Part shown: positions 25,894 through 34,569 of the stretch, in pieces
Position numbering within the stretch: the first letter of the stretch is position 1
Layout: each line of letters opens with the position of its first letter
Source of the DNA: Natronogracilivirga saccharolytica
GTDB lineage: Bacteria > Bacteroidota > Rhodothermia > Balneolales > Natronogracilivirgulaceae
Assembly: GCF_017921895.1 (NCBI RefSeq)
Contig: NZ_JAFIDN010000007.1
Span: forward strand, 1 to 64,000
Direction of reading: 5' to 3'
Length of the DNA stretch: 64,000 nucleotides
Program-made: the position numbers and the translations under genes
The notes under the pieces: model-generated
What the model saw: only the letters and a program-made list of their open reading frames with translations
Told to the model about the DNA's origin: nothing
The model's database searches: none

Positions 25894-27009
25894 ATGCTTA
25901 TCGGAGTACCCAAAGAAATTAAATCACATGAAAGCAGAGTGGCGCTGCTGCCATCCGGTGCACTCGGATTGATTCGCCATGGTCATGAAGTCATTGTAGA
26001 AGCCGGCGCGGGTGCCGGAAGCGGATTTCCAGATGAAGCCTACGAAAAAAACGGAGCCAGAATTGTTTCGGATGTCGAGAAGCTCTGGGCAGATGCCGAA
26101 ATGATCATGAAAGTGAAGGAGCCGGTCGGACCCGAGTACAAGCGCATGCGCGAAGGGCAGATCGTCTTCACCTTTTTCCATTTTGCCGCCAGTGAAGAGC
26201 TTACAAAGGCCGTCATGGATTCCGGCTGCATCGCTATCGCCTACGAAACCGTAGAAAATCCTGATCGTTCGCTGCCGCTGCTGGTTCCCATGAGTGAGGT
26301 GGCCGGACGGATGTCCGTACAGCAGGGTGCGAAGTATCTTGAAAAAGCCCAGGGCGGACGCGGAGTGCTGCTCAGTGGTATCCCCGGTGTGAAACCCGGC
26401 AACGTCCTTGTCCTTGGCGGCGGTATTGTGGGTGTAAACGCCGCAAAAATGGCTGCAGGAATGGGGGCCAATGTCACTATCATGGATATCAGCCTGCCCA
26501 GGCTGCGCTATCTTGATGATATCATGCCGCGAAATGTAACCACCATATACTCCTCGGAAGCCAATATCCGTGAAATGCTTCCCAATCTGGATCTGGTGAT
26601 CGGCGGTGTGCTTATTCCCGGCGCCAAAGCGCCCAAACTGATAACCCGCGACATGCTCAAGACCATGCGTCCGGGCTCAGTCCTGGTCGATGTCGCCATC
26701 GACCAGGGAGGCTGCATCGAAACGGCCAAACCGACAACACATGACAATCCCATTTATACGGTGGATGATGTCATCCATTACTGTGTCGCCAACATGCCGG
26801 GTGCGGTTCCCTACACCTCGACGGTCGGACTGACCAACGCGACTACCCCGTATGCGGTCGAGATTGCCAACCACGGCTGGAAGAAAGCGCTGAGGAAATA
26901 TCCAGAGCTCATACCCGGGCTGAATGTCGCTTACGGCGATATCACACATAAAGATGTTGCCGGCGCATTTGATCTGGATTGGAAGCCTGTTGAGGAGTTC
27001 ATCAACTGA
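25894..27009 (+). CDS. ald: Alanine dehydrogenase
   Basis: A 371-residue NAD-dependent enzyme interconverting L-alanine and pyruvate plus ammonia. It starts MLIGVPKEIKSHESRVALLP and carries MKVKEPVGPEYKRMREGQIV, the catalytic-region histidine in FTFFHFAA, the NAD-binding loop VLGGGIVGVNAA (near residue 172) and DVAIDQGGC near 270. Length is exactly typical. It is monocistronic and ends at a strong hairpin (27062-27091) before the convergent LolC/E-type gene. A GGGGATAG ribosome-binding-like sequence precedes the ATG. Confidence 0.96.
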   Translation: MLIGVPKEIKSHESRVALLPSGALGLIRHGHEVIVEAGAGAGSGFPDEAYEKNGARIVSDVEKLWADAEMIMKVKEPVGPEYKRMREGQIVFTFFHFAASEELTKAVMDSGCIAIAYETVENPDRSLPLLVPMSEVAGRMSVQQGAKYLEKAQGGRGVLLSGIPGVKPGNVLVLGGGIVGVNAAKMAAGMGANVTIMDISLPRLRYLDDIMPRNVTTIYSSEANIREMLPNLDLVIGGVLIPGAKAPKLITRDMLKTMRPGSVLVDVAIDQGGCIETAKPTTHDNPIYTVDDVIHYCVANMPGAVPYTSTVGLTNATTPYAVEIANHGWKKALRKYPELIPGLNVAYGDITHKDVAGAFDLDWKPVEEFIN

Positions 27010-27061
27010 ACCGGCGCAGCGTAATCCGGTACTGAGAGCAAAATAAGATAATGATACGTTT

Positions 27062-27091
27062 TGCCGGGGGGACGAAATCACGCCCCCGGCA
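27062..27091 (+). terminator. Strong hairpin between convergent ald and LolC/E-type gene
   Basis: TGCCGGGGG (27062-27070) and CCCCCGGCA (27083-27091) form a perfect 9-bp GC-rich stem with a 12-base loop. No T-run follows in either direction, but the position between convergent stops suggests a shared terminator or transcript-stabilising hairpin. Confidence 0.55.
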
Positions 27092-27144
27092 GATGTATCA
27101 ACAGCGGTTGTTCAGCAAGTGGCTTTCTGGCCAACAGCAGCTTC

Positions 27145-28371
27145 TCAGCGCCCGTATGATATCACAGAGAGGGGGTTCAGTCTGGCGGCAACCCGTGCCG
27201 GAAGCCAGGATGCAAGAGCGCACAGAATCAGTGTGATGGTGCTGACTAACACAAAGTCGAACCATCGCGGCTGCACTGGTGCTGCAGTCATGTAGTAACT
27301 CTCCTCAGGCAGTGGAATGACCTGCCATGTATCCTGGATCACATAGAACGCCAGTGACAGAAAAATTCCGATCAGCAGTCCGGCAATACCCACGATAATC
27401 CCCTCAATCAGGAAGATCGAACGGACACTTTTGTCGTTTGCCCCCATGGTCTTAAGAATGCCTATGTCCCGCGTCCGTTCCAGCACCATGATAAGCACGG
27501 TTCCGATGAGGTTGAATGCCGCCACAATAATCATCACGGCAATGACAAAAGGAATCGTTTGCTCCTGAAGGTTGATCCAGGCAAAAATGCTCCTGTAGCG
27601 TTCGTAAATGGTTTCGGTATAATAGGGAAACGGCAGCCTGTCACTGAGCAGAGCGCTGACTTTCTCAATTTCGTCCAGATCAGCAACACGCAGGTCCACC
27701 TGGGTCGCTCTTGGCGGGGGCATTTCGAACAGCCCGCGGGCATAGTCAACGTCAACCAGCATCAGCACATCATCAAACTGATCTATGCCGGTATGATAGA
27801 TACCCGATACATGAAACTGCTGTATTTGCGGAAGGTTGAGCGGCGTCGGCATGCCTCTGATGGCATAGGCGGTTATTACGCTGCCGGGTGAGGCATCGAG
27901 GTTGCGGGCCAGCCGGGCGCCGATCACGGCGCCGGGCAGACCTTCCTCATTCGGCCCCAGATTGTACTCTCCGTCGCGTATGTATTGACGGATATTGGAC
28001 AAGTCACCGTCACGGTCAACGCCTTTGATAAAGGTGCCCTCGGCGAAGTCGCGGGTTTGCACCATCCCCTGGGAGTAGATTACCGCCTGACTGTCATCGA
28101 CGCCCGGAATATCTTGCAGATAAACCGCAAGAGTATCGCTGCGGTAGAGCGGGTCATCGGCATAGGTCGATATGGAAATATGTGTTCCGTAACCGAGGAT
28201 TTTTTCCTGGATCACCGAACTGAATCCGTGCACGATTGACAGTGCAATGAGCAGTCCGGCCGATCCGATAGCAACGCCTGCAACAGCCATGATCTTGATA
28301 AATGAAAGAAAGGCGCTGCCAGTGGTGCGGCCGCGAAAGTAACGGTATGCAAGAAACCATTTAAAATTCAT
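27145..28371 (-). CDS. LolC/LolE-type ABC permease (lipoprotein release)
   Basis: A 408-residue inner-membrane protein with one N-terminal helix (SFIKIMAVAGVAIGSAGLLIA, about 24-45), a large periplasmic MacB_PCD-like domain (50-260) and three C-terminal helices. MVLERTRDIGILKTMGA is the coupling motif of the FtsX/LolCE family. These permeases work with the LolD ATPase to extract lipoproteins for transport to the outer membrane, which suits this lipoprotein-rich genome. No LolD gene is adjacent. The gene follows lysS by 14 nt, so it is very likely co-transcribed with it. Confidence 0.88.
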   Translation of the reverse strand: MNFKWFLAYRYFRGRTTGSAFLSFIKIMAVAGVAIGSAGLLIALSIVHGFSSVIQEKILGYGTHISISTYADDPLYRSDTLAVYLQDIPGVDDSQAVIYSQGMVQTRDFAEGTFIKGVDRDGDLSNIRQYIRDGEYNLGPNEEGLPGAVIGARLARNLDASPGSVITAYAIRGMPTPLNLPQIQQFHVSGIYHTGIDQFDDVLMLVDVDYARGLFEMPPPRATQVDLRVADLDEIEKVSALLSDRLPFPYYTETIYERYRSIFAWINLQEQTIPFVIAVMIIVAAFNLIGTVLIMVLERTRDIGILKTMGANDKSVRSIFLIEGIIVGIAGLLIGIFLSLAFYVIQDTWQVIPLPEESYYMTAAPVQPRWFDFVLVSTITLILCALASWLPARVAARLNPLSVISYGR

Positions 28372-28385
28372 AGGAGACTAACGTA

Positions 28386-29909
28386 TCACTCCGGCCGCAT
28401 ATGCGGGAAAAAGAGCACATCCCGGATCGACTCCTGATTGGTCAGGATCATCGCAAGCCGGTCAATGCCGATTCCCAGTCCGGCCGTCGGCGGCATGCCG
28501 TATTCAAGCGCCTTGAGAAAGTCTTCATCCACCACCATCGCTTCATCATCACCTTCAGACCGCAGTCTGGCCTGTTCTTCAAGACGCTGCCGCTGATCCA
28601 CGGGGTCATTGAGCTCGGTGAAGGCATTGCAAAGTTCCTTGCCGTTGCAGATCAGCTCAAACCGCTCCACCAGCCCTTCTTTTGAGCGGTGCTTTTTCGC
28701 GAGCGGACTCATTTCGATCGGGTAGTCGGTTATGAATGTAGGCTGAACAAGTTTGGCCTCCACTTTTTCGCCGAAAATTTCGTCAATCAGCTTGCCTTTG
28801 CCCATCGTCTCATCCACCGGAACGCCGAGTTCACGTGCGGTTTTACGGATGGCATCCTCATCCATCCCGGAGAGGTCCTTCCCGGTTTCCTGAGCGATGG
28901 CATCCAGCATCGGGATGCGGGCCCAGGGAGCCTTGAAGTCAATTTCATTCTTCCCGACGGTGATTTTGGTGGTTCCGTGCAGGGCTTTGACCACATGCTC
29001 GATCATCTGCTCCACGAAGCCCATCATCCAGTCATAGTCCTTGTAGGCAACATACAGCTCCACCTGTGTGAATTCCGGATTGTGGAAGCGGCTCATTCCC
29101 TCATTGCGGAAGTCCTTCGCAAACTCAAAGACACCCTCGTAGCCGCCGATGATGAGCCGTTTGAGGTACAGCTCGTTTGCTATCCGCAGAAACAGGGTCA
29201 TGTCCAGCGCGTTGTGATGCGTCTCAAACGGGCGCGCGGCGGCACCGCCGTAAACCGGCTGCAGGATGGGCGTTTCCACCTCCAGATAACCCATGTCTGC
29301 CATGTAGTTGCGCATTTCACGGATCATTCTGGACCGCTTTTCGAATACGCCGCGAACCTCCGGGTTGACAATAAGATCAAGGTAGCGCTGACGGTAGCGG
29401 TGCTCTTTGTCCGCAAAAGCGTCGTAGGTGACCTTGTTGCCCTGCTCATCCTCAACTTCCTTGGCCACCGGAAGGGGGCGAAGTGTTTTGGTCAGCAGCT
29501 CAAAGGACTCGGCGTGAACCGTAAGTTCACCGGTCCGGGTCTTGAAAACAAATCCGCTCACACCGACAATATCACCGATGTCAATCAGCTTTTTGAAAAG
29601 GGTATTATAGATATCTGTACCCACATCATCCCGGCGAATATAGACCTGAATGGTTCCGGACTCGTCCTGCAGATTGAAAAAAGCCGCTTTGCCCATGATG
29701 CGGCGGGTCATGATGCGTCCGGCAATGCGTACCCGTTTCCGCTCAGCCTCTTCGCCGTCAAGAAGTTCCGGGGTATTCCGGATTTCTTCGGCATGATGAT
29801 CCGTTTCAAAATCATGGGGATAGGGATCCAGACCCATTTTGCGGATTTCATCCAGTTTTTCCCGGCGGATGCGTGCCTGTTCGGTCAGACTGAGCTCGGT
29901 TTCTTGCAT
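28386..29909 (-). CDS. lysS: Lysyl-tRNA synthetase, class II
   Basis: A 507-residue enzyme charging tRNA-Lys. The N-terminal OB-fold (residues 60-160, [20 protein letters not shown]) binds the anticodon. The catalytic domain has class II motif 1 around the [18 protein letters not shown] segment, motif 2 [15 protein letters not shown] near 271 and motif 3 [13 protein letters not shown] near 478. All motifs are intact and the length is standard. The start [11 protein letters not shown] at 29909 is preceded at 29946-29953 by a minus-strand TAATTTTG that fits the Bacteroidota -7 element, although no good -33 TTG is seen. Confidence 0.96.
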   Translation of the reverse strand: MQETELSLTEQARIRREKLDEIRKMGLDPYPHDFETDHHAEEIRNTPELLDGEEAERKRVRIAGRIMTRRIMGKAAFFNLQDESGTIQVYIRRDDVGTDIYNTLFKKLIDIGDIVGVSGFVFKTRTGELTVHAESFELLTKTLRPLPVAKEVEDEQGNKVTYDAFADKEHRYRQRYLDLIVNPEVRGVFEKRSRMIREMRNYMADMGYLEVETPILQPVYGGAAARPFETHHNALDMTLFLRIANELYLKRLIIGGYEGVFEFAKDFRNEGMSRFHNPEFTQVELYVAYKDYDWMMGFVEQMIEHVVKALHGTTKITVGKNEIDFKAPWARIPMLDAIAQETGKDLSGMDEDAIRKTARELGVPVDETMGKGKLIDEIFGEKVEAKLVQPTFITDYPIEMSPLAKKHRSKEGLVERFELICNGKELCNAFTELNDPVDQRQRLEEQARLRSEGDDEAMVVDEDFLKALEYGMPPTAGLGIGIDRLAMILTNQESIRDVLFFPHMRPE

Positions 29910-29996
29910 GTATAATGTGTTTTGTTACGGATAATTTTGAAGTGCCAAAATTACGGAAATGATTGCAAAAAAACGGTATAAATTCCGCTTTTTATC

Positions 29997-30004
29997 TATA
30001 TTTG
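29997..30004 (+). promoter_or_regulatory. Bacteroidota-type -7 element for the PPTase operon
   Basis: TATATTTG matches TAnnTTTG exactly, about 105 bp before the GTG start of the PPTase gene. No TTG is found at the usual -33 spacing, so this is a partial match. Confidence 0.4.
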
Positions 30005-30107
30005 AGAGGACGGACAGGATGCCGCTCTGACCGTAATGTCGGGCTTTTTCTGTTGCCTGCCGGTTTTCCGGCGTAACTGATATCATTCGATTAATTGAGA
30101 GGTACTC

Positions 30108-30698
30108 GTGGAGTGGTTAGTTCATACCCATGTGCCGGTTGCTTTTCCGCCCGGATGCATCCTGATGGCTGTGGGTGGCGAACCCGGAAAAGACCGGCCT
30201 GCCGGTGCCGACCCCGTTCAGGTGCTGTCCCGGCTCATTGACAGGCAGGGACTCGATTCCGGCTCGTTTAAGCTCAGGAAAATGGATACGGGCAAACCAT
30301 TCGGTCTTGTGAACGGAGAGAATATCGGCATCGGGATTTCACACTGCAGCTCGCTGCTGGTTTGCGGCATTCACACCAGCGGCGAGATCGGACTGGATGT
30401 GGAACCTGCCGGGCGAACACTCCATCCGCGCCTGCGCGAGCGCATATGCCATCCGGAGGAAGAGGAAATGCTGCCTGATGATCTGTGCTGCATTCGCATG
30501 TGGACCATCAAAGAGGCGGCCCTGAAATTCCTGGGAACGGGCCTTCGTCTGGCCATGAGCAAAATCAGACTCGATATGCTGGATGAGAACAGGTTCCGGG
30601 CTGAAACCGGGGTGGATACCCTCGAAATCTTTTCGTTTCTTTTCAGGGAGCACTGGATTGCAGTGGCACTGAAAGAAAAGGAAAATCAGGAGGTATGA
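30108..30698 (+). CDS. 4'-phosphopantetheinyl transferase, Sfp type
   Basis: A 196-residue enzyme that moves the phosphopantetheine arm of CoA onto a carrier-protein serine. The motifs are ISHCSS (near residue 82), IGLDVEPAGR with the metal-binding Asp (near 95) and MWTIKEAALKFLGTGL with the catalytic Glu and Lys (near 135). The start is GTG 30108, well placed behind GAGAGG. No polyketide or peptide synthetase gene is near, so the substrate may be the general acyl carrier protein. It is the first gene of a four-gene run and overlaps the next by 4 nt (ATGA). Confidence 0.88.
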   Translation: MEWLVHTHVPVAFPPGCILMAVGGEPGKDRPAGADPVQVLSRLIDRQGLDSGSFKLRKMDTGKPFGLVNGENIGIGISHCSSLLVCGIHTSGEIGLDVEPAGRTLHPRLRERICHPEEEEMLPDDLCCIRMWTIKEAALKFLGTGLRLAMSKIRLDMLDENRFRAETGVDTLEIFSFLFREHWIAVALKEKENQEV

Positions 30699-31465
30699 TA
30701 CACGATCATTTTGTCTGCGAACGCAAGCTCCCCTTCACAAATGAAGAGTTGAAGGAGCGGATGGCGTCAATGCCTTACTGCGGTCAGGACGGCCTGCGCA
30801 TGCTTTTTCTCCCGCCACGCATGACCACTCAGAATGCGGATGAGTTCTGCTTTGTCTACCGTCAGATCATGGATACGGATTACGATACCATAGTGATTAT
30901 CGAGCCGGACTCATGGCATGCAAAGCGAAAAATTCAGCTTCTTGCAGGGAGAAGTGTTGAGACGCCGTCCGGGCCGGTTCCGCTGGATGAGCGGCTGAGA
31001 GACGATTTTTGCGATGAAGAAGATGATTTTTATATCCGTGAAGATGCGGATGTGACCCATCTGGGATTCTTCGATCATCTGCAGATGCTTCAGCTGACGC
31101 AAAATGACTTTAGTGTGGTTGGCATGCAGCTCATGGATGAATCGCCGCCGATTGTTCAGGAACTGACCTTTGTCCTGAAGGAGATCATGCCATTTAAAAA
31201 CGGATTGATCGTATTCTGTTGTGAAATGCCGGCACAGTATCAGGATACCTTCGATAAGCTGACCAGGGCCATATCCGAAGAAAATGACACACGACTGAAT
31301 AATCTGATATACAGCGGCGAGTCCCACATACACGGAGCCGGCGTTTTTCTCTCCGGAGTGATGGCGGCACGATATCGCGAACGGGAAATCCGATTTTACC
31401 GGACATCATCCGGCAATCCGGATGACAACCTGCTTTCCGCCCATGCCGGTTTCCCAGACAGATAA
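30695..31465 (+). CDS. Memo-like protein (divergent AmmeMemoRadiSam protein B family)
   Basis: A 256-residue protein whose layout resembles the Memo family: VETPSGPVPLDERL corresponds to the usual (T)PLG..P.D segment. DVTHLGFFDHLQMLQL stands where DeaHSlEvQLPFLQ normally lies, and IHGAGVFLSGVMAARY resembles the C-terminal glycine-rich end. Several usual metal-site residues differ, so this is a distant relative at best. Memo proteins have an unsettled role; they share a fold with extradiol dioxygenases. No AMMECR1 or radical SAM partner is nearby. Instead it is translationally coupled to the PPTase (ATGA overlap), and the DUF2520 gene follows 3 nt later. Confidence 0.55.
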   Translation: MIHDHFVCERKLPFTNEELKERMASMPYCGQDGLRMLFLPPRMTTQNADEFCFVYRQIMDTDYDTIVIIEPDSWHAKRKIQLLAGRSVETPSGPVPLDERLRDDFCDEEDDFYIREDADVTHLGFFDHLQMLQLTQNDFSVVGMQLMDESPPIVQELTFVLKEIMPFKNGLIVFCCEMPAQYQDTFDKLTRAISEENDTRLNNLIYSGESHIHGAGVFLSGVMAARYREREIRFYRTSSGNPDDNLLSAHAGFPDR

Positions 31466-31468
31466 GAT

Positions 31469-32428
31469 ATGACACCACTTGAATCCAGCAAACAGCGCTT
31501 TCCCGGAGGCATATCCATCATAGGCACAGGACGTCTCGGGTCGTCTCTTGCCCTGCGGCTCCACAGCAAGGGATACACCATTAAAAGTCTCTACAGCCGG
31601 AACCCCGAATCATGTGAACGTATTGCAGATAAGGTTGATGCCGGGATATGCAACACCTTTCCGCTGAAACGGTCGGATCTGGGAGATCTGGTTTTTTTGT
31701 GTCTGCCGGATAATCAGATATCACGTTTTGCGTATGACGTTGCACAGCAAATCTACGGGGATCAGGATCCCGGCGAATATAACCCGGACAAGCGCAAGGG
31801 GGCGGGCGGAAACGGAAACTATCTGCATCCCGCCTGGATACACACTTCAGGTGCTCTGCCGGCTGAGGTACTGAAGCCTCTTTCGGATAAAGGGGCGGGA
31901 ACCGCATCATTTCACCCGATTCAAACATTTACCTCCGGAAACCAGGAAGCGGCTTTTGAACAGTGTTTTATTACGCTGCAGGGTAATGCCGGACTGTGTG
32001 CTGACTTGAAGCTGTTGGTCCGTGCCATCGGTGCACGGCCACTACCCGTTGATCGTGATCAGAAATCTGCAGTCCATCTTGGTGCGGTATTCGTCTGCAA
32101 TTTCTTGGCGCCGCTTTTTGATGCATCACAGCAGGTGCTTACTGCAAGCGGAAACAATGTCCGGGCCCGGGAGATTTTCCGTCCGCTGGTTGAGCAGACG
32201 GTCAAGGGGCTGCTTGAGAATCCGCCCGAAGAGGTTCTGACCGGACCTGTTATGCGTGGTGATACCAAAACCATCGAAAAGCATATTGAACTGCTCGCCG
32301 GCAACCCGGAGGCGCTGCGTTTGTACCGCGAACTGGGACAGGCTGCCCTGAGGGTCGCAAAGCGGGTAGACGGCAGGGATGATTCCCGCGACAGTGAACT
32401 TGAAAGCTGGCTGAACGAAGAAGAATGA
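31469..32428 (+). CDS. Rossmann-fold and DUF2520 protein, predicted NAD(P)-dependent oxidoreductase
   Basis: A 319-residue protein. The Rossmann loop IIGTGRLGSSLALRL (residues about 16-30) is followed by LVFLCLPDNQIS and WIHTSGALPAEVL, then ASFHPIQTF: together the signature of the ProC-like plus DUF2520 family. The helical C-terminal half (residues 165-300, AVHLGAVFVCNFL) is DUF2520. No substrate is established for the family; relation to 6-phosphogluconate dehydrogenases and ketopantoate reductases suggests reduction of a keto-acid. The start ATG 31469 lies 3 nt after the Memo-like stop, and the end overlaps the MGMT gene by 4 nt. Confidence 0.85.
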   Translation: MTPLESSKQRFPGGISIIGTGRLGSSLALRLHSKGYTIKSLYSRNPESCERIADKVDAGICNTFPLKRSDLGDLVFLCLPDNQISRFAYDVAQQIYGDQDPGEYNPDKRKGAGGNGNYLHPAWIHTSGALPAEVLKPLSDKGAGTASFHPIQTFTSGNQEAAFEQCFITLQGNAGLCADLKLLVRAIGARPLPVDRDQKSAVHLGAVFVCNFLAPLFDASQQVLTASGNNVRAREIFRPLVEQTVKGLLENPPEEVLTGPVMRGDTKTIEKHIELLAGNPEALRLYRELGQAALRVAKRVDGRDDSRDSELESWLNEEE

Positions 32429-32790
32429 CTGCAGGCGGAAATAAAAAAAATGGTTCCGGGAAGGATTTTTACGAGCGCGTTTTTGAAGTGGTAGCGCGCA
32501 TACCCGAAGGCAAAGTAACGACATACGGCGCCATTGCCCGGCATCTGGGTACGGGTGGCAGTGCCCGGCTGGTGGGATGGGCATTGAACAGCACCCTGTC
32601 GGAAGAAAAAGCCGGAACAAATGAAGGGCAAACCATGCTGCCTTGTCACAGGGTTGTGAACCGCAACGGTGAACTGACCGGCAAAGCCTGGTTTGGCGGT
32701 GATGTAATGGAGGATCTGCTCAGATCTGAGGGGGTGCGCTTTGATCCGGACGGCAGCGTTGATATGTCACGGCATTACTGGGAACCTTGA
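32425..32790 (+). CDS. Single-domain MGMT-family protein with PCHR motif
   Basis: A 121-residue protein equal to the DNA-binding domain of O6-alkylguanine-DNA alkyltransferases. It has KVTTYGAIARHLG, the helix-turn-helix arginine in SARLVGWAL, and MLPCHRVVNRNG with the alkyl-accepting Cys. Short Bacteroidota homologues with the TGKxxF(G)G tail usually carry Ala or Trp instead of that Cys and act as alkyltransferase-like damage sensors. Here the Cys is kept, so true self-methylation is possible although the N-terminal domain of Ogt is absent. It overlaps the DUF2520 gene by 4 nt and is last in the operon. Confidence 0.85.
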   Translation: MTAGGNKKNGSGKDFYERVFEVVARIPEGKVTTYGAIARHLGTGGSARLVGWALNSTLSEEKAGTNEGQTMLPCHRVVNRNGELTGKAWFGGDVMEDLLRSEGVRFDPDGSVDMSRHYWEP

Positions 32791-32875
32791 ATTGCAGCTA
32801 CGGGTTGGCTCCGAAGCATCCGGTTCTGACGGACGGGTACTGCATATTATGCACAATCTTCTGCCTGTTTTTCGT

Positions 32876-32883
32876 TACCTTTG
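32876..32883 (+). promoter_or_regulatory. -7 element upstream of queE
   Basis: TACCTTTG matches TAnnTTTG. Transcription would start near 32890, which excludes the TTG at 32881 as start of QueE and supports ATG 32923. No -33 TTG is present. Confidence 0.4.
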
Positions 32884-32922
32884 CATGCTGTACTCAAATC
32901 AAAAGCAACACATCATAATGCA

Positions 32923-33585
32923 ATGCCTGCATCATTGAGCACGACCTCATCCCGCAATACCGGAAACAAGGAGCGGTCAGACTGGAAGCTGACGGCTTAT
33001 CCCGTCATGGAGCACTTTTATACGATTCAGGGCGAAGGAGCCCATGCAGGTCAGGCCGCGTATTTCATTCGCCTGGCCGGATGTGATGTCGGATGCTGGT
33101 GGTGCGATGTACAGGAAAGCTGGGATGCATCGGTTCACCCGGAAATTGCTGCGGAAGAGCTGGTTGATGCCGCCTGTGAATCAGGCAGTTCAATTGTCGT
33201 CATAACCGGAGGAGAACCGCTGATGCACGACCTGACGGCTTTGACTGAAGGCCTTCACGAGGCGGGACTGCAGATTCACCTTGAAACCAGCGGCTCCTCG
33301 CCGCTGACGGGCCATATCGACTGGGTTACATTGTCACCCAAAAGGTTCAAGGAACCGCTCGTGGAGATTTTTCCGCACGTAGATGAATTGAAAGTGGTGG
33401 TGCTCACGCGTAAAGATCTCATTTATGCAGAAAAAAACGCGGCTGAATGTCCTGCCGGCACCCTGAAAATGCTTCAGCCGGAGTGGGACACCCCGGAGTC
33501 GGTTCCGCTTATCGTCAAATACGTCAAGGAAAATCCTGACTGGCGGATCAGCCTGCAAACACACAAACTCCTGAATGTACCCTGA
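32923..33585 (+). CDS. queE: 7-carboxy-7-deazaguanine synthase QueE
   Basis: A 220-residue radical SAM enzyme making 7-carboxy-7-deazaguanine in the queuosine pathway. The cluster motif is CDVGCWWC (CxxxCxxC), preceded by MEHFYTIQGEGAHAGQAAYF, the usual QueE N-terminus. VVITGGEPLMH and ETSGSSPL bind SAM and substrate. The start is chosen at ATG 32923 because a promoter-like -7 element (32876-32883) lies over the more upstream TTG. The extra 25 or so residues before the core look poorly conserved. No other queuosine gene is near and no preQ1 riboswitch is visible. It is convergent with purC, 15 nt between the stops. Confidence 0.92.
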   Translation: MPASLSTTSSRNTGNKERSDWKLTAYPVMEHFYTIQGEGAHAGQAAYFIRLAGCDVGCWWCDVQESWDASVHPEIAAEELVDAACESGSSIVVITGGEPLMHDLTALTEGLHEAGLQIHLETSGSSPLTGHIDWVTLSPKRFKEPLVEIFPHVDELKVVVLTRKDLIYAEKNAAECPAGTLKMLQPEWDTPESVPLIVKYVKENPDWRISLQTHKLLNVP

Positions 33586-33600
33586 TTCTGCAAGGATCCG

Positions 33601-34569
33601 TCACTTGCGGTCATACCATGCCAGCAGATCCGCGAGAAAGGCATTGAAACCGGGAGTAGGGGTCGGTTCAAACGATGTGCCGGTCAGTTTTTCATAGAGC
33701 TCGCGATACCGCTCATAGATCGAAATCCGCAAATCATCCGGCAGCCGGGGCAGTTGATTGTCAAGATTCTCGTGGTGCCTGTTCTCAATCAGCCACTCCC
33801 TGAGAAACTCTTTTGAAAGCTGTTTCTGGGGTGCATCTTCAGCCAGCCGTTTTTCATATTCATCCGCATAGAAATAGCGCGATGAATCCGGAGTGTGTAC
33901 CTCATCGATAAGTACAAGCTCGTTGTTGCTGATACCGAATTCATATTTGGTATCAACCAGGATCAGTCCCTTTTGTGCTGCCATTTCTGAACCCTGATCA
34001 AACAGGGAAAGTGATACACGTCTGATCTCTTCCCACCGGTCGGGATGCACGAGTCCTCCGGAAATGATCTCATCTTCGGAAATATCTTCATCATGTCCGC
34101 GGGTTGCTTTTGTTGTGGGCGTGATCAGCGGTTCCGGAAGTGCCTCATTCCTGCGAAGCCCCTCCGGAAGTTTTTTTCCGCAAAGTGTTCTGCCGCCTTG
34201 ATCGTAGACCCGCCATGCGTGTCCGGCCAGGTATCCCCTGACGACAACCTCCACCGGCAGGGGATCGCATCTGCGTGCAATAGTGACGTTGGGATGGGGG
34301 ACATCCAGCACATGATGGGGACAGACAGGCTGTATTGCCTTGAAGTTATGCCATGCGATCAGATTCAGCAACTGCCCTTTGAAAGGTATGGCTTCCGGAA
34401 AAATGTGATCAAAAGCAGATATGCGGTCGGTAACCACGATCGCCATCTGATTATCCGGGAGATTGTAAATATCCCGGACTTTGCCGCGGTAATCCGGGAG
34501 GCGTCCGGAGGCATCGGTTTCGTTAATGCAGTGGTCAAGCAGGTTCTGGCTGTACTCGGTCTGGCTCAC
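33601..34569 (-). CDS. purC: SAICAR synthase PurC
   Basis: A 322-residue enzyme of purine synthesis joining CAIR and aspartate. It carries YRGKVRDIYNLPDNQMAIVV at the N-terminus, then ARRCDPLPVEVVVRGYLAGH and ILVDTKYEFG, all typical. The length is that of the long, eukaryote-like PurC class (about 300 residues) rather than the 240-residue E. coli type. The first codon overlaps the end of the LacI gene by 4 nt, so it is translated after the regulator. No other pur gene is adjacent. guaA, which acts later in purine synthesis, is 22 kb away. Confidence 0.95.
   Translation of the reverse strand: MSQTEYSQNLLDHCINETDASGRLPDYRGKVRDIYNLPDNQMAIVVTDRISAFDHIFPEAIPFKGQLLNLIAWHNFKAIQPVCPHHVLDVPHPNVTIARRCDPLPVEVVVRGYLAGHAWRVYDQGGRTLCGKKLPEGLRRNEALPEPLITPTTKATRGHDEDISEDEIISGGLVHPDRWEEIRRVSLSLFDQGSEMAAQKGLILVDTKYEFGISNNELVLIDEVHTPDSSRYFYADEYEKRLAEDAPQKQLSKEFLREWLIENRHHENLDNQLPRLPDDLRISIYERYRELYEKLTGTSFEPTPTPGFNAFLADLLAWYDRK

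Noticed and set aside
28689-29915. 408-codon open frame on the plus strand opposite lysS
   Set aside because: It is a shadow of the conserved lysS frame; the protein has no recognisable motif and no ribosome-binding site.
32791-32922. Possible preQ1 riboswitch upstream of queE
   Set aside because: No C-rich loop and A-rich tail typical of preQ1-I is present; only a promoter-like -7 element is seen.
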